DNA of 64,000 nt from Fagopyrum homotropicum (Eukaryota > Streptophyta > Magnoliopsida > Caryophyllales > Polygonaceae), in the NCBI GenBank assembly GCA_033239125.1, contig BSWB01000005.1, positions 49,894,993 through 49,958,992 of the forward strand, given 5' to 3'. Positions 47,281 through 59,455 of this stretch are shown here, piece by piece. A model generated the notes under the pieces. That model ran no database searches. It was not told the origin of the DNA and was given only the letters and a program-made list of their open reading frames with translations. The translations under genes and the position numbers were made by a program. The first letter of the stretch is position 1; each line of letters starts with the position of its first letter.

Positions 47281-47667
47281 GAAAACCCTAAAACCCAAGA
47301 AATGAACGTGACACCACGCGCGTTGAGGGAATGAATACCATCCCGCCTCTCAATCATTTCCCCGAAACCCTAGTTGTTTCAACTCTCAATCGACTCTTGC
47401 TACCAAAATCACAACTTAATCGGCCAATTTCAAGCTAGTCTTGACCAACATGAGTTCCCAAATCCATGGAAAAGAATACATATGTGGCCTTGAAGCAACA
47501 TGAAGCGGAAAAAGTAAAGTCACGAAAGAGGAACGTGTGGGTGTGTTGGCCACGAAAGAAGAGACGATATACAAAAGCCATCTCAGCCAATTCCCAACAT
47601 CGATCCTGAGAGAAGAAGTTTCAAGATCTGTATTTGTATCTCGAAGACCACCAAAAGGAGACAAAAG
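47281..47667 (+). promoter_or_regulatory. Promoter or 5' UTR-like segment
   Basis: Non-repetitive DNA with plant 5'-UTR character (CCGAAACCCTAG, CTCTCAATCGACTCTTGC) running into the ATG at 47668. No TATA box is clear. Inference only. Confidence 0.3.
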
Positions 47668-47750
47668 ATGGCTAAAGGAGGGATGTTAGACGACCATCTC
47701 GTGGTGGAGCAGAGGAACAACACTCCTAAATCAAGGATGAAGCCAAGCAC

Positions 47751-50747
47751 TATAACACCCCAAATTCTGAGAACTCGGGGAGCTACTGGTTAGGACCTCA
47801 CAATGGGTCCCGACCATAGTTTGACAACAATTTTTACTTGGATCTTACAACAAGGCACACAAGTATTTAAAACATTTGAAAACTGTAAACAATATATACA
47901 TGGAGAATATGTATCAGCCTTACAAGAAAAGCTACTAAAATGATGCATATAAAGAAAAGAAGACATCCCCGTCCCCAACTAAATGAGTACGTGGACCCGG
48001 CTGACCATTTCCTCCGGATCTCTCTACAACTGTCTTAACCTGCAAGGCATCTACAAGCGGTATAAAACCGTTAGCTAACATTCTATGCATAAACATAAAG
48101 GTAAAAGCACAAACACACAACATACACAATCAACATGCACAATCAATCCTTTTATTATCTTTAATTAGGTGATATGTCATTACTAATGATACTTATTTTG
48201 TGACACGAGGGATTCCCAAACCTCGCCCCTGTCCCCGTTTACCAACGCGGAATGGTACTAATGCATTTGACCGTCTACCGGACTGGGCTGGTCGCAGGGA
48301 ACCTCCTAGACTCTCGCAAGAACTAGGCAGATGATGTCACGACCCGTTATCATACACTTGGGTCAATTACACAATATACTAAAGTCGGCCTATTCCACTT
48401 TCGTTATTTATCTTAACTAACAAACACCACTCATACACATTACACTCATACAAGAAGCCAGCTAAGTAAGTCCGTGGACTTACCTGAATCAGATCTCGAC
48501 TCTCTTAATCACAACTCAATCTGTAACCGTATAACTCGGTTGCCTGTCAAAGGAGGCAAGTGTGTCAGCACACTTTCTAGGTAATTAGAAGTCTAAGACT
48601 TCTAAGGTAATAGATCCTATTAGAACATAATTTAATACAGTACCAATTTATGGTAAAATGACTATTTTACCCTTGGTCCCGGAACTTCCAAAAACTCGGA
48701 ATATGTACTTAAATTATAATTGGAGGCTAACTAACAATATTCTACTCCCTAGGATGATTTTAGGTAACAACTAGAAAAACTACCCATTTTCTATTTCCCG
48801 AAAAGTCACTAAAGTCCAACTACAACTTCAAATATAAAATTCGAATAATCTTATAAAAATTCTAAAATAAAATTCTAACATATCTATGATACCTAAACTA
48901 CTCATATGAGAAAGAATTTCTTAAAACTGTTCAATCGTTATTCCTACAAAAATCTTTAAAGTTGGCTACAACACTACAATATCACTATACTTAGTCAAAA
49001 ATCCATGCTTGGAAAAACAACTCAACTACTCCCCTTTGAGACCTTATAACTTTCAATCCGACCGTTCATTTATTCTCAAAGTTTAACACGGTAAACTATA
49101 TATATCTACTTATCATCTATTAAAATTTCAACGGTGGATCTTCTATATATCTCTTTAACATTGGTCTACAATTATGCCCATTTCCATCTTACAAGCTGAA
49201 TTAAAACAAGGTATTTCACTTCTATTTTATTACTCCTCATTTTATTACATAATCCAACCTTCCCATAGTTCTCTAATTTGACTCTTACTGAACTCACTAA
49301 TCTATATACTCTACTTAACACATCTTAGGTTCTATTCCCATGGAGTTCACTAAGTACATCTACACAAGCTGTATTTATCTCATAAACAAGAACAAGAGGA
49401 TGTTGACTTCTTACCGGATCGGGGTCAGGCTTGACTCGGTCTCACTGTTGGCTCAATGCGACACTAGCCTGCCTCACCGCTGTCATAGAGGTCGAGATTA
49501 GGAGCTTGTCGGCTGAAACTCTCCTAGCTATTCTCGCCTGCAGCTCCGGCGACGGATCTCGATGAAGAGCGTGCAGAAAGCCGCAACTACTCGTCGGCGT
49601 GTTGGAAACTTGCAGGAGCGCATTTGTGACGGAGGGTGAGAGAGATGTCTGCTGCACTGCTGAACACAAGAAATGTCACCGCTTCCGTTGCCGGGCACGA
49701 GAGGGAATCAAGAGTAGAGGGATCGCCTTACCGATGGGTCGTCTATGTGAATGGATGAAGAAAAGCTCCGCCTTGGATCTGGCAACAATCCAGAAGGAGA
49801 CGTTCAGAATTGCTAGGGCGCTTACTCTAACGATGGGCAGGGGCTGGTTCACCACCGGGCAGGAGGTTGAAGACGAAGACTATGGAAGGATCAGCTGCTT
49901 CCCGGGTGTTGCAGTGGTGTGTAGAGACCGATTGATTCTGGCGTATATTGCAGGAGGAAGGTGAGCGTGAGATCTGGGTTGTTGAGCACGATCCTTCTAT
50001 TTGTTACGATATGCAGACGTCGGAAAGAGAGGCTAGGGTCACGACCTCCTTGGTGGCTGAAGGTTGGAGAAGAGTTGTGCTTCATGGGCTGCGAGGTGAG
50101 GAGCAGCAGGCCCATCCTTCCTGGGCTGGCGCTGGCCCTGGCTGCTGTAGGCTACGAGGATTGTTAGGGCTGCTGTGGGCTGTGAGATAGGAAGCAGCAG
50201 GCCCGTCCTCTACAGATCGCTCCTGGGCTGCTGGCGTGTTAGACTACTGTTGGACGCTGCTGGGCCGAGTGTTCTCCCAAGGACCATGCTGGTTGGAGCA
50301 AGGTATGTGGGCTGAGGTAAGGTAAATGTTGGGCTTTAAACAAGGTAAAATAAGAGTGAGTTGTGGTTGTCAAAACTCGTCAAAAACTCGTCATGGCCTT
50401 GTCAATGATCTCGTCCTAAGTCGTCGTTAATGATTAATTATAAGAATTAGGGTTTGATATAATTCTATCATTTTATGTGAATTAAATTCTACATAAAATG
50501 ATAAATAATTATAAGAATTAGGATTTGATATAATTCTATCATTTTATGTGAATTAAATTCTACATAAAATGATAAATAATTATAGGAATTAGAGCTTGAT
50601 ATAATTTTATCATTTTATGTGAATTAGCTTCTACATAAAATGATAAATTTGTGAAGAAAGACTTGCTAGATAGAATGGGAAACCGTCAACGGCTCAAAGT
50701 CCGATTTGATTCGGAATTAAACGGAAATAAAAATTCCGGATATTACA
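47751..50747 (-). mobile_element. Solo LTR I-1 (2,997 bp, minus)
   Basis: Flanked by AGCAC (47746-47750 and 50748-50752). Minus-strand ends are TGTAATATCCGG and GGGGTGTTATA. Contains three 71-bp repeats near its start (about 50433-50650). The GC-rich open frames at 49442-50190 occur on both strands and have no recognisable domain. Confidence 0.92.
50433..50650. repeat. Three 71-bp repeats, each with a 12-bp-arm hairpin
   Basis: ATCATTTTATGT starts at 50467, 50538 and 50609, each followed after 12 nt by its reverse complement ACATAAAATGAT. Solo LTR I-2 has one copy (56228-56266, 14-bp arms). Confidence 0.93.
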
Positions 50748-50837
50748 AGCACTCTAGGGAAGGGGGATAAGAAGTTGAATGCCTTTCACAAGGCTGGTGG
50801 AAAATTTTCTTGGAGGAGGAAGCTGCCTTTGAACTTG

Positions 50838-51049
50838 ATCAAAAAGGTACACAAATAAAACATACTAGAAACTCAAGACACATTATTTGCTACTCTTAAT
50901 TGGAATGCCTAGAAGAAAGAATGTTTTTCAAAATTCGCTTAGACTTGATATTTGTCTTTCTTGGTCTTGATGTTGCCAAGAAATGTACGATAGACGTTGC
51001 TCTCTTTTGCCTATTTAACAACATGATGGTAACCCATAAGAACTCATCA
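50838..51049. other. AT-rich spacer between exon-like frame and LINE
   Basis: Nothing recognisable. It could be intron or LINE leader. Confidence 0.3.
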
Positions 51050-53818
51050 TAACCTAAAGCTGAATACTTTGTTATCATATTTCTCAATAAAAATATCTAC
51101 CAAACAAAACGTACTATGAGTGAACAAAAGAGGTATTTTAAAGAAGTTGTGTGCAAGATAAACAATCTCACAACCCAGAAGAATGAAGAAACGAAAAATG
51201 TTGAACAATCTCAAGCTGAGAAGAGCAAAAGTGAATCCAAGAATAAAGGTAAACAATCTAAAAACAAATCCAAAGGAACACCTCAAGGGTCTAGCTAAAG
51301 TGAAAAACGACTTTCAGAAATAGAAAGAATCCTCTCTTATGGGCTGTCTTTTAGGGAAACCCGTCGAAATCTCGAAAGTTAGAACAAAGCTTCTTCATGA
51401 ATGGAAAACGTAAAGGGAGAGTTGAGAATCATTGTCAAACCAAACTTTTGGTTTGAAGTGAGCTTCTCTAACCCTAATGATGGAAAAACCATATGGGATG
51501 CTAAACCCTACCATATTTATGGTCAACTGATTAGTTTAAAAGCATGAAAACCAAGTTTTAACACATTTGTAGAGAGTAATACAATTGCTGACCTTTGGAT
51601 TAGAATTCTGCAAATCCCAGCTGAATATGTTAATAAGGAAGCCATTAGACTCATCATAGAAAAGAACGGGGTAGGACAATTTATCAGACTAGATTCATTC
51701 TCTGAGAGAGGAAAGGGTGTAAACTTCACAAAGAATATGTATCAACCTTGATGTGGCTAGGAAGAGAAAGGAAAAAGTCCTAATTCATGATGATAATGAA
51801 CAAGTTAAAGAGTTCCCGATTTGGTTTGAGAATTTCTCATTGGAATGTGGGTTTTGTGCTAATAGAGAAAACACCTACGACAAATATCCTCTTAGAGGAT
51901 TTAAAACAAAACCTTTTAGAAACCATAAAGAGAGCCATGCTAGGAATGAAAAAGATGTAGAAGGAAAAAAATGAAAAAGAGTGGAAATATATGGGAAGAA
52001 GTGGGATACAAGGTGAAAACCGAAATGATATGAGGCCTTACCTCTCATCTAAATACGGTTTTTCCATTTTCAAGGAAGATGACTCATCAATGAGATCAAA
52101 AGAAAGTAACCAACATCCACTTGAAAGCAAGAACACCCCTGAACCTTTAAGGGTGGACAAAGTTAATGGTGAAAATGATGCCAAAGAACATATTGTGGCG
52201 GAGAATAAGCAGAATGCACAACAACCAATAGCTAGTGATGACAAAGTTGAGGGTGAGCTCCCTAATGAGGCCAACACAGACAATGAGTCAAAGACTCAAT
52301 CGCCCCTTGTTGTCCCTATGTTAGAGGATGAAGAGATCAAATCCAAAACCGAGGAAATAAAAACAAAATGAATGAAGAAGATGAACAAGATGACATGACT
52401 GTTGATGACATGGTTGTTGTTTAATTTACTGCGTTACTCTTCAAGGACGGAAATATCCCGGAAGAGCTCAAGGATGTCGGTTCTGAAAACTCCTTCCACT
52501 CTACTGAAACCAACATCATTGTTAATAAATTGATGGACCCTATGGAAGTTAACCAAGACTGGAAAAAATCCGACTCAAGCATAGGGAAGATGTAGGGGGA
52601 TTGCAGATACGGCTTCCTCCATGCTGAAGGGACCGAAGAAACATAAATTTAACTAATTATATGTATACTAAAAATAATTGTAATCAAGATTGTATGTGGA
52701 TTCTTTTATTTGGGTGAACCCTATCTTGAATCTTTTGAATTTCCTTTCTTATGGTTGGCTACTAGACCTAGCTGGAAGGACTCTAAATATTGTCAAGTTT
52801 ATGCTGGATGTGGTAATATAATCCCCTCATCTTGTATCATGGAGCTTAGACTCCAAATTTTCAATACTAATGAACAAGATTTGGATGATAGTTTTACTGT
52901 CTTCCTTGTTACTAATGATCATCTATATGATAAAACATATGAAGTTGGCTTGTATTTTGGTGGTTGGTGGATGTTGTTGTTGTTGTTGTTATTTTGCATT
53001 TTCAGGCAACTCTTTGGCACAAGGAATACCTTGAGATCCAAACTCAAAACCATGCATTTATCACATCTGACTATTGTATGATCTCTTTCCAATTACAAAA
53101 CACTCATATGAAGTTTAAGAATAAACCTTTCAGGTTTGAAACAATGTGGATGCAAATACAAGATTGTGGGAATCTTGTAAAACAAGTGTGAAGAACACAA
53201 TTTCCTAGCACCCACATGCTCAACCTCGTAAAAAAGACAAATCTCCTCAAACAAAAGCTCAAACAATGAAGTCGTGAAAAATTCGGGAATATTAATTAAA
53301 CAACTACAAAATGTTGATATGTGAGATCGAATTTCTCCATAAACGAGATTTTGCATCTTTTGACCAAATTATGAATGATAAAATAATTAGACTAATGACA
53401 AAAAGAGAATACCTTTTAGAATATCAACATAAGTATTGGGTACAAAGAGGAAAAATGAATAGCTTACAACTAGGCAACAAGAACACTAAATTCCACCATA
53501 GGAAAGCAACGGGAAGAAGGAATAAAAAAAATCATTACCACGATTACCACTAACGATGGTATGACTATGTACAAAGAAAATAAAATCAATGAGGAGTCCT
53601 TATAGACTACACACCGATTTCAATCCTCAATAATTGATCACCACAAACTCCAAAAATAACTAGAAGTAATCCATCTAGAAATTTGTGAGAATAAAAAAAG
53701 GAATCTCTCAATGCCTTTCTCCACAAAAGAAATTAAGGAGGCCCTTTTTGACATTGATTGTGATAAATCGCCTAGTCTTGATGGTATGATGGCTGGATTT
53801 TATCAAAAATGTAGCTTT
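51050..53818 (+). pseudogene. Decayed L1-like LINE, truncated in the reverse transcriptase
   Basis: ORF1-like pieces: a Lys/Glu-rich start (51116-51298), then a DUF4283-like stretch (RILQIPAEYVNKEAIRLII, near 51600-51670) and a broken zinc-knuckle region (FENFSLECGFCANREN, near 51830). ORF2-like pieces: the end of the endonuclease and linker (KNKPFRFETMWMQIQDC near 53120, EYLLEYQHKYWVQRGKMN near 53410, NTKFHHRKA), then the RT entry block (FSTKEIKEALFDIDCDKSP, 53714-53770, and MAGFYQKC). Frameshifts and stops are frequent. The sequence switches abruptly to minus-strand fragment H at about 53818, inside RT finger 1, so most of the RT and the 3' end are lost. Confidence 0.75.
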
Positions 53819-54754
53819 CCAGTTCTGCCGGTTCCTAATGGAGTAATCAACACTCCATGGAATTCCCCGTCCTTCCTTGTCTTCCCAAGGCATGGAGACA
53901 AACGGTGGACCTCGGTGGCGGGGAATCAAGAGCCCCATAGTCATGAAACCTTGAAGCCCCAAAGGCCTCGCAGCAACAACCATCTCACAAGCAGAATAAT
54001 CAACTCCAAACTGCTTTGATATGTAAGTCACTATCCCTCCATAATCGATATTCCCCTTAGCTTTGTTCTTGATCTTGCTTAGAGTAGAAGCAAGCATAGT
54101 GGCACAATCTGGAGTGACACCGGCCGCCATGCAATAAAGGATATAAAGCTCATCAGCCTTGAGCTTCTGGGGAGTCTCGGTCCTAGGGAATAAGCACTCG
54201 GAGAGGATCCTATGGGCAATCTTAAAGGAACGGTTATAGATGAGCTTGGTTTTCGAGTCGGCCGGTTGCCAACGATCCTCATGACCCACTACCATAGCAA
54301 TCTCCTCCCAAAACTCTCTAGCTCTAGAACTCTTAGGGAATGTCCCATTGTATGCGTCAATAAAGCCAAACAATGCTCCAAACTGAGCTATAAACATATG
54401 GTAGGTGTGGTCCATCAACCGGAAGGACACCGTTCGGTTAACGGCGCTATGGTCAAAAGAGGTTATGAACTCTCTTTTGATCTCCTCATAAGCATCCTCT
54501 CTAATGCTAGCACATGTAGCCATCCCAACCCTATCAAGCATCCATCTCAGATCATTCACCACAAACAAATCCTCAAACTCTTCAAGCACAATGTACCTAG
54601 GAGCAATAACTTTGTGTTTATGGATTTTTTCAAAAGATCCTAAGTGGTTCTCATGGATGGTAGGGATCCTAGGGACATGTGGGATAATAGGAGGGGGTCG
54701 GGAAGAGGAGCCTTCGCCCTTTTGCTTCTTGTTTTGGCTTGATTTGCGTGTCAA
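53818..54754 (-). pseudogene. Fragment H: Athila-type extra ORF (minus)
   Basis: Starts at the ATG at 54754 and is open for more than 300 codons, leftward to the junction near 53818. It is the same family as D's extra ORF, with shared blocks REFWEEIAMVVGHEDRW, RTETPQKLKADELYILYCMA and GGIVTYI. The start region is basic (MTRKSSQNKKQKGEG). Residues left of the junction belong to LINE sequence read backwards. It is less decayed than D's copy, without stops over this length. Function unknown. Confidence 0.85.
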
Positions 54755-55213
54755 AACATTTTCAGAAAACCACAGCCTGTTCTTCAGGAAACCACGCCTG
54801 TGGTTTTGTAAAATAGCCCGTGGAAATGCTCGATTTCCCTAAAAAATCCAGAAATTCCACAACAATCTCAACAACAGCAGTCCTAAACTATTTCTAGGTT
54901 CAATTCCGTTCAGTTCTCCTAAAAATCTTCAAAGAAAACGAAGGAAATCAACCAAGGAAAGAATTAACAAAACCACGGCCGTAGAATTAACAAAACCATG
55001 GCCGTGGAATCGTATTTTAACCCGTGGAAAGCTCTTTTTCTGCCAAAAATCCAAATTTCGTTGTTCCTTTAGCTTTCTTCAATTCTTTTGGTCGTTTCTC
55101 AACCCTGACATCCAAAGACCCAAGACATACCGGAAGATATCGACGAAAAACAAACAAAAACCATCTACACTTATCTAATCTAAGAAAAACGAAAAGAAAA
55201 ACAAGAATGCATT
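54755..55213 (-). promoter_or_regulatory. Fragment H spacer with CCACGGCCGTGG variants
   Basis: Between integrase and the extra ORF. It carries CCACGGCCGTAG (54973-54984), CCATGGCCGTGG (54996-55007), GGAAACCACGCCTGTGG near 54790 and several CCGTGG halves. The last group lies right before the ORF start, as in D. Confidence 0.5.
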
Positions 55214-55239
55214 ACCTTGGGTTGCCTCCCAAGTAGCGC

Positions 55240-56125
55240 TTTGTTTTAGGTCCGTAGATAGACCAATCCTTTATGCTTAAGTGAGGAGAATCGGTGCGAC
55301 TTCCTCAGTTTGGAGTTGCGGAGAGTACTTCTTGATTCGTTGGCCATTTACTTTGAAGTTTCCGCACTTCTCACCCCATACTTCAACTGCACCATGGGTA
55401 AAACGTGTTTAATAACATAAGGTCTTGTCCAAAGAGATTTAAGCTTACCGGGAAAGAGTCGAAGTCTAGAATTGAAGAGAAGAACAAGGTCTCCTTATTT
55501 GAAGTCTTTTGGAATGATGTGCTTATCATGCCAACGCTTCGCTCTCTCCTTGTAGATCTTGGCATTCTCATAGGCATTCAAGCGGAGTTCCACCAGCTCA
55601 TTAAGATCCAAGAGACGTTTCTCTCCCCCTTCCTTCATGCCAAAGTTCAACCACTTAACATCCGAATACGTCTTATGTTCTAGCTCCACCGGAAGATGAC
55701 AAGACTTACCATACACAAGATTGTATGGTGTTGTGCCTATGGAAGTCTTGTATGCCGTTATATATGCCCATAATGCGTCATCCAACTTTAATGACCAATC
55801 CTTCGTTGTCCTTGACACCTTCTTCTCCAGAATTCCCTGCATCTCCCTATTCAAAATCTCCACTTGCCCACTTGTTTGCGGATGGTAAGGTGTGGCCATC
55901 TTGTGAGTCACCCCATACTTAGCTAGTAGAGTTTTAAATCGACGGGCAATGAAGTGTGATCCTCCGTCACTAATGATGGTTCGGGGTGTCCCAAACCTTG
56001 GGAAAATAGTTCGATTAAAGAGCTAAACAACCACCATCGCATCATTAGTTGGAGAAGCAATAACTTCAACCCATCTTGAAACATAATCTACAGCTACAAG
56101 TATGTATTGGTTACCACAAGATGAT
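55240..56125 (-). pseudogene. Fragment H: integrase core (minus)
   Basis: Read leftward from 56125: VAVDYVSRWVEVIASPTNDA, a stop near 56020, FGTPRTIISDGGSHF with the catalytic Asp present, then a long open part (55495-55911) with TPYHPQTSGQVEILNREMQ and SCHLPVELEHKTY. It continues left of 55495 only with a frameshift. It is the close counterpart of D's integrase. Its N-terminal part lies beyond solo LTR I-2. Confidence 0.88.
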
Positions 56126-59100
56126 TGTAATATCCGGAATTTTTATTCCGTTTAATTCCGTAGCAAACCGGATTTCGATCTTTGGATCCTTAGCTGTCTA
56201 CATAGTTGGACACTATAACTCAAAATTTTATCATTTTATGTAATATCAACTCACATAAAATGATAAGATTTTATTAGTAGCAAACCCTAATCCAAACCCT
56301 AGAGTATATCATGACTTGTCTTTGACAAAGTCATGACGTCCTAGTGACGAGATCAAGACGAGCCCAAGACGAAGTCAAGACGAGACCATGACAAGTCATG
56401 ACGAGGTCATGACAAATTCGTGACAAAACCATGCATGGGTATGACAAGCTGTTGACAAGGTTTTGACAAGTTTTGACAATCTCAGCCCACTCTTCTTGAC
56501 AACCTCAACCCACATTTTATTCCCTTGTTTTCAGCCCATGTGTAGCACACCATCTGGGCCCGTCAAGGACTCTCAGCTGGGCCATTGAGAGAACTATGTG
56601 TAGCACACCATCTGGGCCCGTCAAGGACTGTCAGCTGGGCCATTGAGAGAACTCTTTCTTCTCTTCTGAGTCGTTACTCTCTCTCACGTTAAACCTAAAA
56701 CATAACTGACGCTTCCCTTCCCTTGCGTTGCCCTAACAGTCCGCCTCCTCCTCCACGCCAAGCCGACGAACGCCTCCCCTCCTACGCGGGTAACCGTGAA
56801 CCATCAGGGCACAACCGCCGCTCGTGTACGCAGCAGACGAAGTCCTCCTCGCCCACCCCTTCGGTCTTCACCCCCTGCACACAACGACCATTTCGGCCAC
56901 CAGTAGACGCAGATCCGACACCACTTCGTGATGGGCTGCCTTCGCCGGCATGGACAGCAGTGCAGAGCATCGTTCCAGCGACAGCAGGCGGCTGTTGGAC
57001 TCGTCTTCCCAGCTCCAGTCGCGCGACCGGAAGAAACTAGACAGAAGAGGCGGCGTTGTGAGCCGTGTTTGCAGCCTCCTCAGGCGCTGCTGGTGCGGCG
57101 GGCTCAAGCTGGTGGTGCGCCTCCAAGGACAGTAACCGCCTCCTATTTTTTCTGCTGCAGCCTTGAGCAATCAGGGACCATGGCTTCTCCCTTTCTGTGC
57201 AAAACGCATACTCAGCAACAACCTTGGTACCTTCTTTCCCGTGCATTCGAGTCTCGGAATCGGGTAAGGCTTGTACCCCTTGCTACACTACATTTCAGTC
57301 CACCTTTCCCTTGCCTAACGTGTACTAATTCCGTCTTCTAAATCTACTCAGAACAACCATAAGTGAGCTGTACAGATTCAAGCTTTTTCCGAGTTTTCGG
57401 AAGTGAAAAGCAATCATTTTCGGGTCAAGATTTGAGTAAGTTATACTCCTCCGTTGCTGCTGAACTTTGGATATGTTGTAAGAAGTAGTACATAGTAGAT
57501 CATACAAAAATTTGGGAAGAATCGGAGTTACGGTTTGAGAGTTATGATGTTGCAAAGTTGACTCCTCACGCAGTTTTTATAAGTGTGCTGAATGTTGAGA
57601 AAAACAGCATGTGATGCAGTTTTGTGAGATAGTTTTAAATACGCTTTTGATCTCCTTTGCTGCTGAATTTTGGATATATTATATATGAGATTTTGTAGTA
57701 GAACATATCAAAATTTGGGATAAATCCAGCGAGCGGTTTAGGAGTTGTGATTTTTCAAAGTTAAGACAGTGTGCTGTTTTATTAAGTGTTTGCTGAAATT
57801 CCAGAAACTGTGTTGATCAGTCAAGTTTTAGCATGCTTTTCGATGTCTTAGAGATACGATCCACCGTTCCGTTTTTGGGATGTTGTTTAGTGTCATGCAT
57901 AGGTTAATATGTCAAAAGTTGGGATGAATCCAACGGTGGGACTTAGAGTTATAGAGGCTCAAAGTGGACTTGCTGTACAATTAGAAAATATACTCAGATT
58001 TTGGCTAAGTATAGAAAATTTGAAGTGTTGTAACCAACTTTGAAAATTTTTATAGAAGTGATGGTTGTACAGTTTTAAGAAATTCTTTCTCCTAGGAGTA
58101 GATGAGATATCATAGATGATCTAGGGAATTATTTCGGAATTTTTATAAGATTATTCGAATTTTAGATTTGAAGCCGAAGTTGGACCTTAACGATCTTTTC
58201 GAAAATAGGAAAATGGGTAAATTGCCAGTTTGTAACCAAACTCATCTTTAGGAGTTAGAATATGACTCTTTAGTCTCAAATAAGAATTTAGGCATGAATT
58301 ATGGAATTTTTGGAAGTTTCGGGACCAAGGGTAGAATAGTCATTTTACCATAAATTGGTACTGTATTAAATTCTGTTCTAATAGGATCTACTACCTTAGA
58401 AGTCTTCGACTTCTAATTACCTAGAAAGTGTGTTGACACACTTGCCTCCTTTGACAGGCAACCGAGTTATACACAATTACTGATTGAGTTGTGATTAAGA
58501 AAGTCGAGATCTGATTCAGGTAAGTCCACGGACTTACTTAGCTGGCTTCTTGTATGAGTGTAATGTGTATGAGTGGTGTTTGTTAGTTATAATAAATAAC
58601 AAAACCGGATTAGGCTGACTTTATTATTTACGTAATTGACCCAAGTGTATGATAACGGGTCGTGACATCATCTGCCTACCTCTTGCGAGAGTGTAGGAGG
58701 TTCCGTGCGACCAGCCCAGTCAGGTAGACGGTCAGATGCATTAGTACCATTCCGCGTTGGTAAACGGGGACAGGGGCGAGGTTTGGTAATCCCTCGTGTC
58801 ACAAAATAAGTATCATTAGTTATAACCTATCACCTAATTAAAGATAATAAAAGGATTGAGTGTTGCATGTTGATTGTGTTTGTTGTGTGTTTGTGCTTTT
58901 ACCTTTATACTTGTGCATAGAATGTTAGCTAACGGTTTTATACCGCTTGTAGATGCCTTGCACGTTAACACAGTTGTAGAGAGATCCGGAGGAAATGGTC
59001 AGCCGGGTCCACGTACTCTTTTAGTTGGGGGCGAGGTTGTCTTATGTTTTTTATATGCGTCGTTTAGTACCGTTTTTTTGTAAGGCTGATACATATCCTT

Positions 59101-59250
59101 CATATATATATTGTTTAAAGTTTTCAAATGTTTTAATACTTTTGTGTCTTGTTGTAAGATCCTAGTAAAATTGTTGTCAAACTAAGGTCGGGACCCATTG
59201 TGAGGTCCTAACCACTAGCTTCCCGAGTTTTGAGAATTTGGGGTGTTACA
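56126..59250 (+). mobile_element. Solo LTR I-2 (3,125 bp)
   Basis: TGTAATATCCGG to GGGGTGTTACA, flanked by ATGAT (56121-56125 and 59251-59255). It sits within the integrase codons of H. It has one hairpin unit (56228-56266), a TGACAAG/GACGAG-rich stretch (56310-56490), a 58-bp tandem duplication (56538-56595 and 56596-56653) and a GC-rich block (56720-57140) with frames on both strands that I do not regard as genes. Its end (58855-59250) is nearly identical to 59455-59851. Confidence 0.94.
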
Positions 59251-59455
59251 ATGATGGAAATGGTCCCATGTAGGTCAACTCCCCAAACGTCAAAGATTTC
59301 CACTTCTTGGATGTTGTTAAGAGGCATTTCATTCCTCATAGACATGTTCTCTGTTCTTTGACAAGCATCGCAACAAGCAACAAAGGTTTGCACATCCTTA
59401 AATAATGTAGGCCAAAAGAATCCGGATTGTAATACCTTAGCGCTAGTCTTATGAG
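59251..59455 (-). pseudogene. Fragment H: integrase zinc-binding region (minus)
   Basis: Continues the H integrase upstream of the solo LTR: KVLQSGFFWPTLFKDVQ, CCDACQRTENMS, EIFDVWGVDL. The CxxC half of the zinc site is intact. It stops at about 59455 at a short GAGTG match with the I-family LTR. Confidence 0.85.

Larger units (their letters stand above)
47668..50837 (+). pseudogene. Exon-like reading frame split by solo LTR I-1
   Basis: From the ATG at 47668 the frame is open to the duplication AGCAC (47746-47750). If the solo LTR and one duplication copy are ignored, it continues in frame from 50753 to about 50837, ending at AAAAAG before a GTAC donor-like site, about 56 codons in all. The left part starts MAKGGMLDDHLVVEQ and the right part has KFSWRRKLPLNLIKK. 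I do not recognise the protein. A frame that stays open across the repaired site and a donor at its end favour a real host exon or a gene fragment. The insertion would abolish it. Confidence 0.45.

Noticed and set aside
49442..50190. Captured gene in the GC-rich middle of solo LTR I-1
   Set aside because: Overlapping frames on both strands, no recognisable domain, and the corresponding part of I-2 does not keep them.
56723..57341. Host gene in solo LTR I-2
   Set aside because: Overlapping frames in several phases and both strands without domain signal. It lies wholly inside the LTR.
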